This document shows positions 45,763 to 54,175 of a DNA stretch of 64,000 nt, in pieces. The notes beneath the pieces are model-generated. The model had not been told where the DNA came from and made no database searches. It saw nothing but the letters and a program-made list of their open reading frames with translations. Both the position numbers and the translations under genes were made by a program. Numbering within the stretch: the first letter of the stretch is position 1; each line of letters starts with the position of its first letter. The stretch is from assembly GCF_902832845.1 (NCBI RefSeq), contig NZ_CADFDB010000001.1, positions 124,001 to 188,000 on the forward strand, given 5' to 3'. The stretch is from Burkholderia metallica. GTDB taxonomy: Bacteria > Pseudomonadota > Gammaproteobacteria > Burkholderiales > Burkholderiaceae.

Positions 45763-47673
45763 TCAATGCCGCCGCAGGTGCCGGTACACGGTATTGCGGG
45801 CGAGACCGAGTTCGCGCGCCGCCGCCGACACGTTGCCGCCATGGCGCGCGAGCACGGCATCGATCACCGCGGCCTGATGGCTCTGCAGCGTCGTGCCTTC
45901 GCGCGTGCCGGCGGCAGCGGCGGATGCGGCCGGTGCTGCGGATGGTGCGGCCGGTGTGTCGTCGCAGTCGAGCCAGAAATCGTCGGGCAAATGGGCGAGC
46001 GTGATTTCCGCTTCGTCTTCGGCCAGCATGCCGGCCGTGCGCAGCACGTTGGTCATCTGGCGCAGGTTGCCGGGCCAGCGGTGGCGCGTGAACGCGTCGA
46101 GCACGTCGGCCGCGATGCGGCGCGGCATCGGTTCGCTGCGCGCGAGCCGCGCGAGAATCCGGTCGACGAGCGCGGGCAGATCGGTGCGTGCGGCGAGCGC
46201 CGGCAGCGTGACCGCGAGGCCGTTGATCCGGTAGAACAGGTCTTCGCGGAACGTGCCTTCCGCGATCATCGCGCGCAGGTCGCGATGGGTCGCGCACACC
46301 ACCCGCACGTCTACCGGCACCGCGCGTGCGCCGCCGAGCGGCATTACCGCGCGTTCCTGCAGCACGCGCATCAGGCGGACCTGCTGCGCGAGCGGCATGT
46401 CGCCGATTTCGTCGAGAAACAGCGTGCCGCCGTCGGCCTGCACGATCTTGCCGGGGCTGCCGCGCTTGCGCGCGCCCGTGAACGCGCCGTCCTCGTAGCC
46501 GAACAGTTCGGCCTCGATCAGCGAATCGGGCAGCGCCGCGCAGTTGACCGCGACGAACGGGCCGTCCGCGCGCGGCGACGCGTGGTGCAGGGCGCGGGCG
46601 AGCCATTCCTTGCCGGTGCCGGTCTGGCCGAGGATCAGCAGCGGCAGGTCGCGCCCGCGGATCTTCGCGACGCGTTCGAGCACGGCGGCCATGCGCGCGT
46701 CGCCCGTATCGAGCGTCGCGAACGTGATCGCGTCGGGGTCCGGTGTGCGCACGCGGGCGGCGGGCGCCGGCGGCGTGACGGCGACGGTGGTCTTGTGCGC
46801 TTCCGCGAATTCGCAGCGCGCCAGCACGCGTACGCCGGTCGACAGCGTGAGGCGGAACATCGCGCCGGGTGCGCGTGCGGCCTGCTGGGCGAGCTGGCCG
46901 AAGCGCATGCCGAACAGCGCGTCGCTGGCCTGATGCTGCAGTGCGTCGAACGACGCGCCGAGCTGGAATTGTGCGCTGCGGTTCGCGGCGATCAGCCCGC
47001 CGTCGGGGCCGAATGCGACGAGCCCGGCGAACAGCGAATCGACGCATTCCTCGTGCGCGTGAAAACGCAGCCGCAACGCTTCCGCGCACTGGTTCGCGAA
47101 CAGGTGGTTCTCGATCAGCTGCGCGGACATCCGCACGAGCGCGAGCGTGTGCGGGCTCGAGCCGCGCGGATCGCCGCTGACGTCGAGCGTGCCGAGCGTG
47201 CGGCCGAACGGATCGAAGATCGGCGCGCACGAGCAGGTGAGGATGTGGTTGGCGTGCAGGAAGTGTTCGTCGCCGTGCACCGCGACGGCCTGGCCCGATG
47301 CGAGCGCGGTGCCGATCGCGTTGGTGCCGCGCGCGCCTTCCGCCCACGAGACGCCGGTACACAGTGCGACGCGATTGGCTTTCTCGATGAAATCCGCGTC
47401 GCCGATGCTGTGCAGGATCACGCCGTCGGCGTCGGTCAGCAGCACGAGGCTTTGCGTGTCGGCGATTTGCGCGTGGAGATTCTCCATCACCGGGCGCGCG
47501 TGCGAGAACAGCGTGTGATTCGTGTCGAGCAGTTCGCGCAGCGCGATACGCGACAGCGGCGAGAAATCGGGGCATTCGTGCGCGCGCAGGCCGACCGCGG
47601 TCGAACGCGCATGCGCCTGCGCGAGCAGGTCGGTGCGACCCGCGGCGGCGGGCAGCACGAAGGGTTGCGGCAT
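45763..47673 (-). CDS. Sigma-54-dependent activator, AcoR-like
   Basis: 636 residues. An N-terminal GAF region (TDADGVILHSIGDADF, GTNAIGTALASGQAV) is followed by a PAS-like segment and an AAA+ domain with Walker A GQTGTGKEW, sigma-54 contact loop DGAFTGA, and GGTLFLDEIGDMPL. The C-terminal Fis-type HTH has HGGNVSAAARELGLARNTVYRHLR. AcoR-type proteins sense small carbon compounds such as acetoin and activate sigma-54 promoters. No obvious dehydrogenase target operon lies beside it here, so the target may be distant. Confidence 0.9.
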   Translation of the reverse strand: MPQPFVLPAAAGRTDLLAQAHARSTAVGLRAHECPDFSPLSRIALRELLDTNHTLFSHARPVMENLHAQIADTQSLVLLTDADGVILHSIGDADFIEKANRVALCTGVSWAEGARGTNAIGTALASGQAVAVHGDEHFLHANHILTCSCAPIFDPFGRTLGTLDVSGDPRGSSPHTLALVRMSAQLIENHLFANQCAEALRLRFHAHEECVDSLFAGLVAFGPDGGLIAANRSAQFQLGASFDALQHQASDALFGMRFGQLAQQAARAPGAMFRLTLSTGVRVLARCEFAEAHKTTVAVTPPAPAARVRTPDPDAITFATLDTGDARMAAVLERVAKIRGRDLPLLILGQTGTGKEWLARALHHASPRADGPFVAVNCAALPDSLIEAELFGYEDGAFTGARKRGSPGKIVQADGGTLFLDEIGDMPLAQQVRLMRVLQERAVMPLGGARAVPVDVRVVCATHRDLRAMIAEGTFREDLFYRINGLAVTLPALAARTDLPALVDRILARLARSEPMPRRIAADVLDAFTRHRWPGNLRQMTNVLRTAGMLAEDEAEITLAHLPDDFWLDCDDTPAAPSAAPAASAAAAGTREGTTLQSHQAAVIDAVLARHGGNVSAAARELGLARNTVYRHLRRH

Positions 47674-48028
47674 GACTTGTCTCCTGTCCCATGCTCTGCG
47701 GTCGGCAGCAATGAACGCGTCAGCGTTCGCCGTCGCCGCGGACTATTCGCAGCCAACGGCGCTCGGCACGCCAACGCATACCGCCCCCACGCACTCGCCG
47801 AAATCCGCTGCGGATTCCCGCTTTCACGTGCGGCGCACCATCGATGTGCGAACGCCGGCCATCCGGGTACGCATCATCATACAAGCGCCGCGTACGATGC
47901 GCGACCGCGAACAAAATCCCCTTGCTTTTAAGCGCCCGCCTGCAATGATGGAAGTGGAGCACGCACGCGCCGTGTTCCGCATTGCAACATGCATGCGACG
48001 CGACATGCATCCGTTCGGGAGACGCATC
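47674..48028. other. Intergenic region upstream of the AcoR-like gene
   Basis: 355 bases between the leftward regulator and the rightward small membrane protein. Frames through it lack motifs. I see no clear sigma-54 (GG-N10-GC) site. Confidence 0.4.
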
Positions 48029-48220
48029 ATGGTTCGAACGGAACTGAGAGTCGTGCTGGCGGCCATCGCCACGTTCATCATGCTGGGCGGCATCGCCGTG
48101 GCGATCCACGGGCTGCTGTTCGATCTGACCGATGCGGTGCGATACGGGGCGGCCGCGATTGCGGTGGGCGCCACGACCGCTGCCATCGCGCTCAACGTCT
48201 GGCCGAACGATCCTCATTGA
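48029..48220 (+). CDS. Small membrane protein (63 aa)
   Basis: 63 residues with GGGAGA before the ATG at 48029; a longer upstream frame is not supported. Two hydrophobic spans (VVLAAIATFIMLGGIAVAI and GAAAIAVGATTAAIALNV) separated by a short loop. It resembles the small Burkholderia DUF2964-type proteins, but I assign this tentatively. Function unknown. Confidence 0.6.
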   Translation: MVRTELRVVLAAIATFIMLGGIAVAIHGLLFDLTDAVRYGAAAIAVGATTAAIALNVWPNDPH

Positions 48221-48461
48221 CGCCGGTTGCCGAAACGGTGCCGGATGCCGCGCTGATCAGACGAAATGCGCGTTGGAACGACGCACACCGGAAAATTTGT
48301 CTCCTGCGCGAAACCGTCTAAAGTGAAAGCAACCGGCATGCGTCGTCCGCGCCATATCCCCGCGGACGGTGCCTCCGCCGGCGAGCCCGCGTACATTTCG
48401 TCCGGCCGGTGGCGGACGACGGACGCGGTCATTCGTTTTCTACCGGTCGAGGCGGCTCCCC

Positions 48462-48749
48462 ATGCAGATCCATTTCACGAACGAGAAGCCCGAATATTCG
48501 GGGCGAGACCTGATGCTTGCGTTCACTGCGTTGGTCAATGGTGAGCGCGTCCAGTGTCAGATCACCGCCGAGGCGCTGGAAGATCACTTCGGCGCGGCAT
48601 CGCCGCGCTTCGAGGACATGGTCGGCGCATTCGACCAGCATCGCGACCGCATCGAGGCGGCGGCGCGGCGCCTGCTGTCGGAGACGCGCGCGCAATGCGT
48701 GACGCTGCGCAGCGGCTACGTCCGCTTCTACGAGGCGAACTGGCGCTGA
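48462..48749 (+). CDS. DUF1488-family protein
   Basis: 95 residues from the ATG at 48462. The pattern LMLAFTALVNGERVQCQITAEALEDHFGA (conserved ITAEALEDHFG) and the C-terminal VTLRSGYVRFYEANW fit DUF1488, a small cytosolic family of unknown function frequent in Burkholderiaceae. It stands alone between two leftward genes. Confidence 0.75.
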   Translation: MQIHFTNEKPEYSGRDLMLAFTALVNGERVQCQITAEALEDHFGAASPRFEDMVGAFDQHRDRIEAAARRLLSETRAQCVTLRSGYVRFYEANWR

Positions 48750-48933
48750 CGACACGACGTTCGACTTGCGGCGCGCGTCGCTGACGATGCGCGCGTGGAA
48801 AGACGTCGCTTGTCCGTGCAATGCCGTTCGGCGAGGGCCGGGCGGCATTTTCGTATGCGGGCCGCGTCGGCTGCGCGTGCGTCGGCATCACCAGGCGCGT
48901 CATTTCATCAGGATCGCAGAAGAGATCGTTCGA

Positions 48934-48964
48934 AAACAAAAAACGCCGCCCGAAGGCGGCGTTT
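48934..48964 (-). terminator. Intrinsic terminator of the purine permease gene
   Basis: On the minus strand AAACGCCGCC-TTCG-GGCGGCGTTT (plus-strand arms 48941-48950 and 48955-48964) is followed by a T-run (complement of AAACAAAAAA). It is placed about 30 bases after the permease stop. Confidence 0.9.
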
Positions 48965-48995
48965 CCCGTCATGCATCGCGCCGAAGCGCCATCCG

Positions 48996-50297
48996 TCACT
49001 CGCTGCCGAGATAGAAGAAGCGGAACAGGAACACGGCCGCGATGATCCACACGATCGGCTTGACCGAGCGGGCCTGGCCCGTCAGCAGCTTGAGGCCGCC
49101 GTACGCGATGAAGCCGAACGCGACGCCGTTCGCGATCGAGTACGTGAACGGCATCAGCAGCGCGGTCAGCGCGGCCGGCACGGCTTCCGTCGCATCGTCC
49201 CACGGCACCTCGACCATTTCGCGCAGCATCAGGCACGACACGTACAGCAGTGCCGGCGCCGTGGCGTACGCGGGCACCACACCGGCGAGCGGCGCGATGA
49301 ACAGGCACGCGAGGAACAGCACGGCGACGGTGATGGCCGTCACGCCCGTGCGGCCGCCGGCCTGCACGCCCGATGCGCTTTCGATATACGCGGTGGTCGA
49401 CGACGTGCCGAGCACCGAGCCCGCGACGATCGCGGTGCTGTCGGCGAGCAGCGCCTTGTTCAGCCGGCTCATCTTGCCTTCGACGAGCAGGCCCGCGCGG
49501 TTCGCGACGCCCATCAGCGTGCCGGTCGCGTCGAACAGCTCGACGAGGAAGAACACGAGGATCACGTTGATGACGCCGGTCGACAGCGCCGCGCCGATGT
49601 CGAGCTTGAACAGCGTCGCGTCGATCGACGGCGGCGCGGAGAACACGCCGTGGAACTGGTTGTCGCCGAAGAAGAACGACAGGATCGTCACGCCGATGAT
49701 GCCGATCAGGATCGCGCCGCGCACGCGCAGGTGGTCGAGCGTGACGATCGTGAAGAAGCCGACGATCGCGAGGATCGTGTCGTGCTTGTGCAGGTCGCCG
49801 AGCGTGACGAGCGTGGCCGGGTTGCCGACGATCACGCCCGACGTCTTCAGCGAGATGATGCCGAGGAACAGGCCGATACCCGCGGTGATCGAGATCCGCA
49901 GCGATTTCGGAATGCCGTTGACGATCGCCTCGCGCACGCGGAACAGCGTGACGAGCAGGAACAGGCAGCCGGAGATGAACACGGCGCCAAGTGCGGCCTG
50001 CCACGTGAAGCCCATCCCCTTGACGACCGTGTACGCGAAATACGCGTTCAGGCCCATGCCGGGCGCGCATGCGATCGGGTAGTTCGCGTACAGCCCCATG
50101 ATGATCGACGCCAGCGCCGCGACGAGGCAGGTCGCGACGAACACCGATTCCTTCGGCATGCCGGCATCGCCTAGGATCGCGGGGTTGACGAAGATGATGT
50201 AGGCCATTGTCAGGAACGTGGTGACGCCCGCGAGTATTTCGGTGCGGAAGTCGGTGCCGGCTTCAGCGAAGCCGAAATACCGCTTGATGGATTCCAT
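48996..50297 (-). CDS. NCS2-family purine permease (AzgA/guanine-hypoxanthine type)
   Basis: 433 residues with GGAG before the ATG at 50297. About 12-14 membrane spans. AzgA-type landmarks are FRTEILAGVTTFLTMAYIIFVNP (motif TEILAGVTTFLTMAY), CAPGMGLNAYFAYTVV, LVELFDATGTLMGVA and STTAYIESASGVQAGGRTG. These carry adenine, guanine or hypoxanthine with protons. It has its own terminator and a long upstream region. Confidence 0.9.
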   Translation of the reverse strand: MESIKRYFGFAEAGTDFRTEILAGVTTFLTMAYIIFVNPAILGDAGMPKESVFVATCLVAALASIIMGLYANYPIACAPGMGLNAYFAYTVVKGMGFTWQAALGAVFISGCLFLLVTLFRVREAIVNGIPKSLRISITAGIGLFLGIISLKTSGVIVGNPATLVTLGDLHKHDTILAIVGFFTIVTLDHLRVRGAILIGIIGVTILSFFFGDNQFHGVFSAPPSIDATLFKLDIGAALSTGVINVILVFFLVELFDATGTLMGVANRAGLLVEGKMSRLNKALLADSTAIVAGSVLGTSSTTAYIESASGVQAGGRTGVTAITVAVLFLACLFIAPLAGVVPAYATAPALLYVSCLMLREMVEVPWDDATEAVPAALTALLMPFTYSIANGVAFGFIAYGGLKLLTGQARSVKPIVWIIAAVFLFRFFYLGSE

Positions 50298-51082
50298 GAA
50301 GGCGTTTCTCCGGTCGGGTTGTCGTGTTGCTTGTTGTGCCGAATTGTTGTAAAGGCAGTGCGCGGCGGGCTTACTGTAACCAGCCACTATTGCCCGGCTA
50401 TCGGCGGATTGTAATAGCGCGGATAGCTCGGACGATATAGTTGGGGGGCACGATCGCAAGATCGACCGCTGCCTGCGCGCGAACGGTCTGGCAGCCCGGC
50501 CGCGCGGCGAAGGCGCGCATTTTACCGGTTCGGGCGGAACGGGCCGGCAGAAATGGCGGAGACCTGGCGGAAAGGGAGGCGGGGCACGCGAGCGCGGCCA
50601 ACCGATGCGTACGCAACGGCGTGCGCAGTGGAACGCACGGAGCAGGGGGATGACATCCGACTGAAACGCGGCACCCGCATGCTGGACGAGCGCGGACGCG
50701 GGCGAAGCGTGCGCGCGAACGCACGGGCGTGGCCGATGCGGATGGCCGGCCGCGGCGTGCGGCGGGCATTCGTCAGTCCAGGCGGTTGCAGAGATCGGGC
50801 TATCGTGCGCCGAAGCCGTCCCGCCCGCAACTGTCATTTCGCGATGCGGGGGCGACTGTGGTTTCTGTGTAAAAGATTGCAAGACCCCATCGCGTAAACC
50901 GGCAAGTCTTTCTAGGATAGATACACCGCGCATGCACACGCCGGCCGTTCATTGCCGACGCGGGGGAGTCGCAGTCCGTGCAGGCCCGGCGGTGAAGTGC
51001 GGTCAAGGCCGTTGCGCGTTCGGGCAGGCACGGCCGATTGCGATTGCCCGATGCGGGTTCGTCCGTAATCACGGAGGTCAGC
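50298..51082. other. Long intergenic region upstream of the purine permease
   Basis: 785 bases without a convincing gene. Frames across it have no ribosome sites or motifs. The right end carries the ribosome site of the small ORF at 51083. I see no recognisable purine riboswitch core. Confidence 0.45.
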
Positions 51083-51361
51083 ATGTTGAACTGGATCAGT
51101 CGTTGGGCGATGCGACACGCCCCCACGCCGGAAAAAACCGCTGCGTCGATGCTCGTGACGGCGCGCATGGAACTGTTCGCAGCCGAACAGCGCGTCATCG
51201 ACGCGAAATTACAAGCGGATTACTGGCGCACACGTGTGTCATTCCTCGAGGAGGTGCAGAAGCAGGGCATCGATCCGTGGGTGACCGCGCAGGCAGCGCA
51301 ACGTCCCGACCTCGATTCCACTCCCCGGAGCACGGGCCCGCGTCTCGCCGCCAGCACCTGA
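51083..51361 (+). CDS. Small hypothetical helical protein (92 aa)
   Basis: 92 residues with ACGGAGG before the ATG. The middle (SMLVTARMELFAAEQRVIDAKLQADYWRTRVSFLEEVQ, conserved-looking core MELFAAEQRVIDAKLQA) is strongly helical and probably a coiled coil. The C-terminus is polar. No family is recognised. It is convergent with the first DUF2917 gene. Confidence 0.6.
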   Translation: MLNWISRWAMRHAPTPEKTAASMLVTARMELFAAEQRVIDAKLQADYWRTRVSFLEEVQKQGIDPWVTAQAAQRPDLDSTPRSTGPRLAAST

Positions 51362-51520
51362 TGCATCAACTGCATCCCGTCGCTGCGCACGGCGCGCGAT
51401 CGCTCGCGGCACGCAGCGGCGTGCCGCGATATTCGATGCGCACCTGCGGCGCGTTACGCCGCAGGTGCGTCTGTTTTCGGTCGCGGCCGTTCCGCGTCCA
51501 GCGTGCCTGACGGCGCGCGC

Positions 51521-51895
51521 TTATCCGCTTCCTCTCCCCGCCCCGAAGAGCAAACGTTGCACGTGCGCGAGCATGCGCGTGACGCGCTCGCCGCGCCGCA
51601 CGTACGCGATCGTGAGCGTCGCTTCGGCCGACCGGTCGGCATCGGTACCGAGCCAGATGCGCTCGCCGCGGGCGATGCGCAGCACGTCGCCGGGCTGCAC
51701 CCAGTGATCGTCGACGCTCGGCGGGCGCGTGACCCACAGCGCCGCGCTGTGCGCGCGGAGTTCCGCGTCCTGCGGCGCGCGCCACGTCAGCGTCGTGCGC
51801 GGCGCGACCGCGAAACGGATCACGACGGTCGGTAGCGCGATCGTGCCGGCACGGCGCGGATCGGGTTGGTCGAACAGCGGGCTTGCGTGGTCCAT
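51521..51895 (-). CDS. DUF2917-family protein, copy 1
   Basis: 124 residues from the ATG at 51895, six bases after GGAG; two earlier in-frame ATGs (51901, 51907) are possible. DUF2917 features are LTWRAPQDAELRAHSAALWVTRP, VDDHWVQPGDVLRI and RGERIWLGTD, a small cupin-like beta fold. It is paralogous to the gene at 52233, and both are preceded by the same cassette of promoter, 28-codon frame and terminator hairpin. Function unknown. Confidence 0.75.
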   Translation of the reverse strand: MDHASPLFDQPDPRRAGTIALPTVVIRFAVAPRTTLTWRAPQDAELRAHSAALWVTRPPSVDDHWVQPGDVLRIARGERIWLGTDADRSAEATLTIAYVRRGERVTRMLAHVQRLLFGAGRGSG

Positions 51896-51937
51896 CGTCA
51901 TCTCCATTCAGTGAGCCGGACGGACGACGCGCACCAG

Positions 51938-51971
51938 AACAAAAAGGCCTCGTCCGTTTCCGGCGAGGCCT
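51938..51971 (-). terminator. Terminator hairpin upstream of DUF2917 copy 1
   Basis: On the minus strand AGGCCTCG (from 51971) pairs with CGAGGCCT (to 51945), followed by TTTTT. It ends a short transcript about 45 bases before the DUF2917 start, so it acts either as the end of a small RNA or as an attenuator of the gene. Confidence 0.75.
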
Positions 51972-51998
51972 CGTGTGACATGCTGTACTGCTCGATTG

Positions 51999-52085
51999 CT
52001 AATGCACAAGCGCCTCCCGTGAACCGTTCTTTCGAAGGTTCATCGAGCGATGAATCGCGATGGCGATGAGCTTGTACGTAGGCAT
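51999..52085 (-). CDS. 28-codon small ORF, copy 1
   Basis: The frame starts MPTYKLIAIAIHRS and ends EALVH followed by TAG. The cassette copy at 52727-52813 has a frame of exactly the same length, beginning MPTLKPAAIAHK and ending EALVR-TAG. Conserved start, length, ends and internal residues argue for selection on the frame. The ATG lies about eight bases after the -10 box, so the mRNA would be leaderless or nearly so. Confidence 0.4.
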   Translation of the reverse strand: MPTYKLIAIAIHRSMNLRKNGSREALVH

Positions 52086-52092
52086 GCGAACG

Positions 52093-52121
52093 AGTTTGTC
52101 TGCGAGGAACGCGGTTGTCAA
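52093..52121 (-). promoter_or_regulatory. Promoter of short transcript, copy 1
   Basis: On the minus strand TTGACA (52121-52116), 17 bases, then CAAACT (52098-52093). The same spacing and -35 occur in copy 2 despite divergence between them. Confidence 0.55.
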
Positions 52122-52232
52122 CGACAATTTTCGGGATAAGCGGGAGCGATGCATCGATGCGCCCGCACCGCAATGCGTGACGCCGCTGCGTACTGATATC
52201 CCGTGGGTATCCGGTACGCAGCGGCGCGTTCG

Positions 52233-52622
52233 TCATGAACGACTTCGGCTTCGACTTCGACATCGCTCGCGCAGCACGCTGCGCATCCGGGCGAGCGCAT
52301 GCGCGAACCACGCATCGCGTGTCATCACGCACGCGGTCGTGATCGACGCTTCGGCCGGACGGTCGTCGCCGGTGCTCATCCAGAGGCGATCGCCGCGCCG
52401 CACGCGCAGCACGTCGCCGGGCCGAATCCAGTAATCGTCGACGCTGCCCAGCCGCGTGACCCACAGCGTCGCGTCGTGCACGCGGATCTCCGCATCGTCT
52501 TGCGCGCACCACGTCAGCGTCTTGCGCGGCGCGACCGTGAATTGCATCACGACGCGCGGCAATGCGATCGCATCGGCGCGGCACCGATCGGGGCAGACAA
52601 CCAGCCGGCTTGCTTGGTCCAT
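52233..52622 (-). CDS. DUF2917-family protein, copy 2
   Basis: 129 residues from the ATG at 52622, six bases after GGAG, with alternative starts at 52628 and 52634. It aligns with copy 1 along its length: LTWCAQDDAEIRVHDATLWVTR, VDDYWIRPGDVLRV, RGDRLWMSTGDD. The C-terminus ends in an Arg/Ser repeat (RCRSRSRSRS) not found in copy 1. The cassette upstream is also duplicated, so the duplication unit included regulation. Confidence 0.75.
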   Translation of the reverse strand: MDQASRLVVCPDRCRADAIALPRVVMQFTVAPRKTLTWCAQDDAEIRVHDATLWVTRLGSVDDYWIRPGDVLRVRRGDRLWMSTGDDRPAEASITTACVMTRDAWFAHALARMRSVLRERCRSRSRSRS

Positions 52623-52666
52623 CGTCATCTCCATCCGTTGAGCCGGGCGGGATGACGCGCACCAGA

Positions 52667-52699
52667 ACAAAAAGGCCTCATCCGTTTCCGGCGAGGCCT
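52667..52699 (-). terminator. Terminator hairpin upstream of DUF2917 copy 2
   Basis: AGGCCTC (from 52699 on the minus strand) pairs with GAGGCCT (to 52673), followed by TTTTT. The loop sequence CGGAAACGGA matches copy 1. Confidence 0.75.
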
Positions 52700-52726
52700 C
52701 GTGACATGCGTAACTGAATCTCGATG

Positions 52727-52813
52727 CTAACGCACAAGCGCCTCCGGTGATCGCCGCGGGTGGGCGTTCACTCGGTTTTTATGCGCGATGGCGGCGGGCT
52801 TGAGCGTAGGCAT
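52727..52813 (-). CDS. 28-codon small ORF, copy 2
   Basis: Starts MPTLKPAAIAHKN and ends SPEALVR then TAG, the same 87-base length as copy 1. The middle diverges between copies while both ends are kept. Confidence 0.4.
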   Translation of the reverse strand: MPTLKPAAIAHKNRVNAHPRRSPEALVR

Positions 52814-52820
52814 GCGAACG

Positions 52821-52849
52821 AGTGTGTCGTGGCAGCGCAGCAATGTCAA
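52821..52849 (-). promoter_or_regulatory. Promoter of short transcript, copy 2
   Basis: Minus-strand TTGACA (52849-52844), 17 bases, then CACACT (52826-52821); the ATG of the 28-codon frame follows at eight bases. Confidence 0.55.
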
Positions 52850-52873
52850 CGGAAATTTCGAGGCACGTGGCGG

Positions 52874-53161
52874 TCACGCGTCGCGTTGCGCGAGCCCGTT
52901 CACGAGCAGCTCGGACAGCAGGCCCGTCATCCCTTCCGGGTGCGTGGCCGCGCGCGCCTTGAGCTGTTCGACGAGGTCGGCGTTGAGCTTGCAGGCGAAC
53001 GGCACGAGGCCCTGTTCCTGGTCGAGCTTGCGCTGCGCGCGGCGGTCGAGCTTGACGGCTTCTTCGGCACCCTTGCCGAAACGCGCGGAGTTCGACTGCT
53101 TCATCGCTTGCGTCAGCTTCAGCGCCTTGTTCTTTTCGAGATCGGTTTTCTTCATGGCCAT
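52874..53161 (-). CDS. Small basic protein with ribbon-helix-helix-like C-terminus
   Basis: 95 residues. GGAGGTG precedes the ATG at 53161 at good distance. The N-terminal half is Lys-rich (MKKTDLEKNKALKL). The second half, VPFACKLNADLVEQLKARA with a following helix TGLLSELLVNGLA, has the strand-helix-helix pattern of CopG/Arc-type DNA-binding proteins. No toxin gene lies beside it, so a simple toxin-antitoxin pair is not supported. Confidence 0.6.
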   Translation of the reverse strand: MAMKKTDLEKNKALKLTQAMKQSNSARFGKGAEEAVKLDRRAQRKLDQEQGLVPFACKLNADLVEQLKARAATHPEGMTGLLSELLVNGLAQRDA

Positions 53162-53239
53162 CGCGGCACCTCCGGGAAATGAAGCCGCGATTGTACGCAT
53201 TTCGGCGGGCAGCGCCCGCCGCGCCGGCAGGAATCGCGC

Positions 53240-54145
53240 TCAGGCGCCCTTCGTCGTGCCCCAGTTGCCGCCGTGCGCGGCCGCCTGCGCGGCCGGCGAG
53301 CGGGCGAGGTAGGCGAGCGCCTGTTCGGTCGAGCCTTCGTGGTGCGGCGTATAGCTCGGCTTGAAATAGCGCAGCGCCGCGCCGATCACCTTCCAGAACG
53401 ACGGCAGGTGCCCGCGCCGCGAGCCTTGCCACCACGCGAGCGCGAAACCCGGGTAGCGGCCGGCGGCCGGGTCGCGCCGGTACATGAACTTCGCGCCCGT
53501 CGTGATGTAGTAGAGCAGCAGCAGGATCACGAACGCCATGTGCACGCAGCGCTCCGGATAGGTGCCGCCCATGTGCCGGTAGATGTCGAACGCGACCGTG
53601 CGGTGCTCGACTTCCTCCGCACCGTGCCAGCGCAGCAAGTCGACCATCGTCGGGTCGGCCTTTCCCTCGTCGAGCCCGTGCGCGTTGAGCACCCAGTTGC
53701 CGAGATAGCCGAAGAAATGCTCGAGCGACGCGATCACCGCGAGCTGCTGGCGCAGCCAGAAACGCGTGTGGCCGATCTTCAGCCCGAGCGGCTGTTCGCC
53801 GAGCACGCGCGTGAAGAGGCGGTTGAGCTTCTGTGTGAACGGCTTCGTGTCTATCCCGTGCCGGTCGTAGTAGTGCTTGAGCACGCCGCCGTGCGAACGC
53901 GAATGCACCGCTTCCTGCCGCAGGAAGCCTTCGGCCTCGTCACGCAGGCGCGCATCGGTGATCAGCGGCAATGCCTTGTTGTACACGCGGCAGAACCACA
54001 GCTCGCCTTCCGGGAACAGCAGGTTCAGCGTGTTGATGATGTGCGTGCTGCCCGGGTCGTTCGGCACCCAGGTGATCGGCGTGTCGCTGAAGTCGAACTT
54101 CACGTGCCGGGCCTTGATCTTGTGATAGTCGGCGGTATCGGTCAT
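53240..54145 (-). CDS. Predicted metal-dependent hydrolase (PF10118/COG3687 family)
   Basis: 301 residues. Ferritin-like helical segments carry putative di-metal ligands: FLRQEAVHSRSH (Glu and His) and WHGAEEVEHRTVAFD (Glu, Glu, His), with an additional SLEHFFGYLG. A hydrophobic stretch (MAFVILLLLYYITTG) suggests membrane association. The family is annotated as metal-dependent hydrolase, but its di-iron-like pattern would also fit an oxygenase. It is the last gene of a leftward trio with the hydrolase/SDR fusion and an M24 peptidase-like protein. Confidence 0.75.
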   Translation of the reverse strand: MTDTADYHKIKARHVKFDFSDTPITWVPNDPGSTHIINTLNLLFPEGELWFCRVYNKALPLITDARLRDEAEGFLRQEAVHSRSHGGVLKHYYDRHGIDTKPFTQKLNRLFTRVLGEQPLGLKIGHTRFWLRQQLAVIASLEHFFGYLGNWVLNAHGLDEGKADPTMVDLLRWHGAEEVEHRTVAFDIYRHMGGTYPERCVHMAFVILLLLYYITTGAKFMYRRDPAAGRYPGFALAWWQGSRRGHLPSFWKVIGAALRYFKPSYTPHHEGSTEQALAYLARSPAAQAAAHGGNWGTTKGA

Positions 54146-54175
54146 CTGTGTCTCCCTGTGCGGCGTCGTGCGCCG

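Larger units (their letters stand above)
51938..52085 (-). ncRNA. Candidate short transcript / leader, copy 1
   Basis: The promoter at 52093-52121 would start RNA near 52085 and the hairpin at 51971-51945 would end it, giving roughly 145 bases. Within it lies a 28-codon frame (51999-52085) and a block GGAGGCGCTTGTGC that is conserved in copy 2 (52667-52813). Whether the RNA acts by base pairing, encodes the peptide, or attenuates DUF2917 cannot be decided from sequence. Confidence 0.45.
52667..52813 (-). ncRNA. Candidate short transcript / leader, copy 2
   Basis: Second copy of the cassette seen at 51938-52085: promoter, near-leaderless 28-codon frame, GGAGGCGCTTGTGC block and terminator in the same order and at nearly the same distances. 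Confidence 0.45.

Noticed and set aside
50298-51082. Purine riboswitch in front of the AzgA-type permease
   Set aside because: I looked for the conserved purine aptamer loops and junction and did not find them on the minus strand.
52874-53161. Antitoxin of a toxin-antitoxin pair
   Set aside because: The RHH-like C-terminus is suggestive, but no toxin-like gene overlaps or adjoins it.
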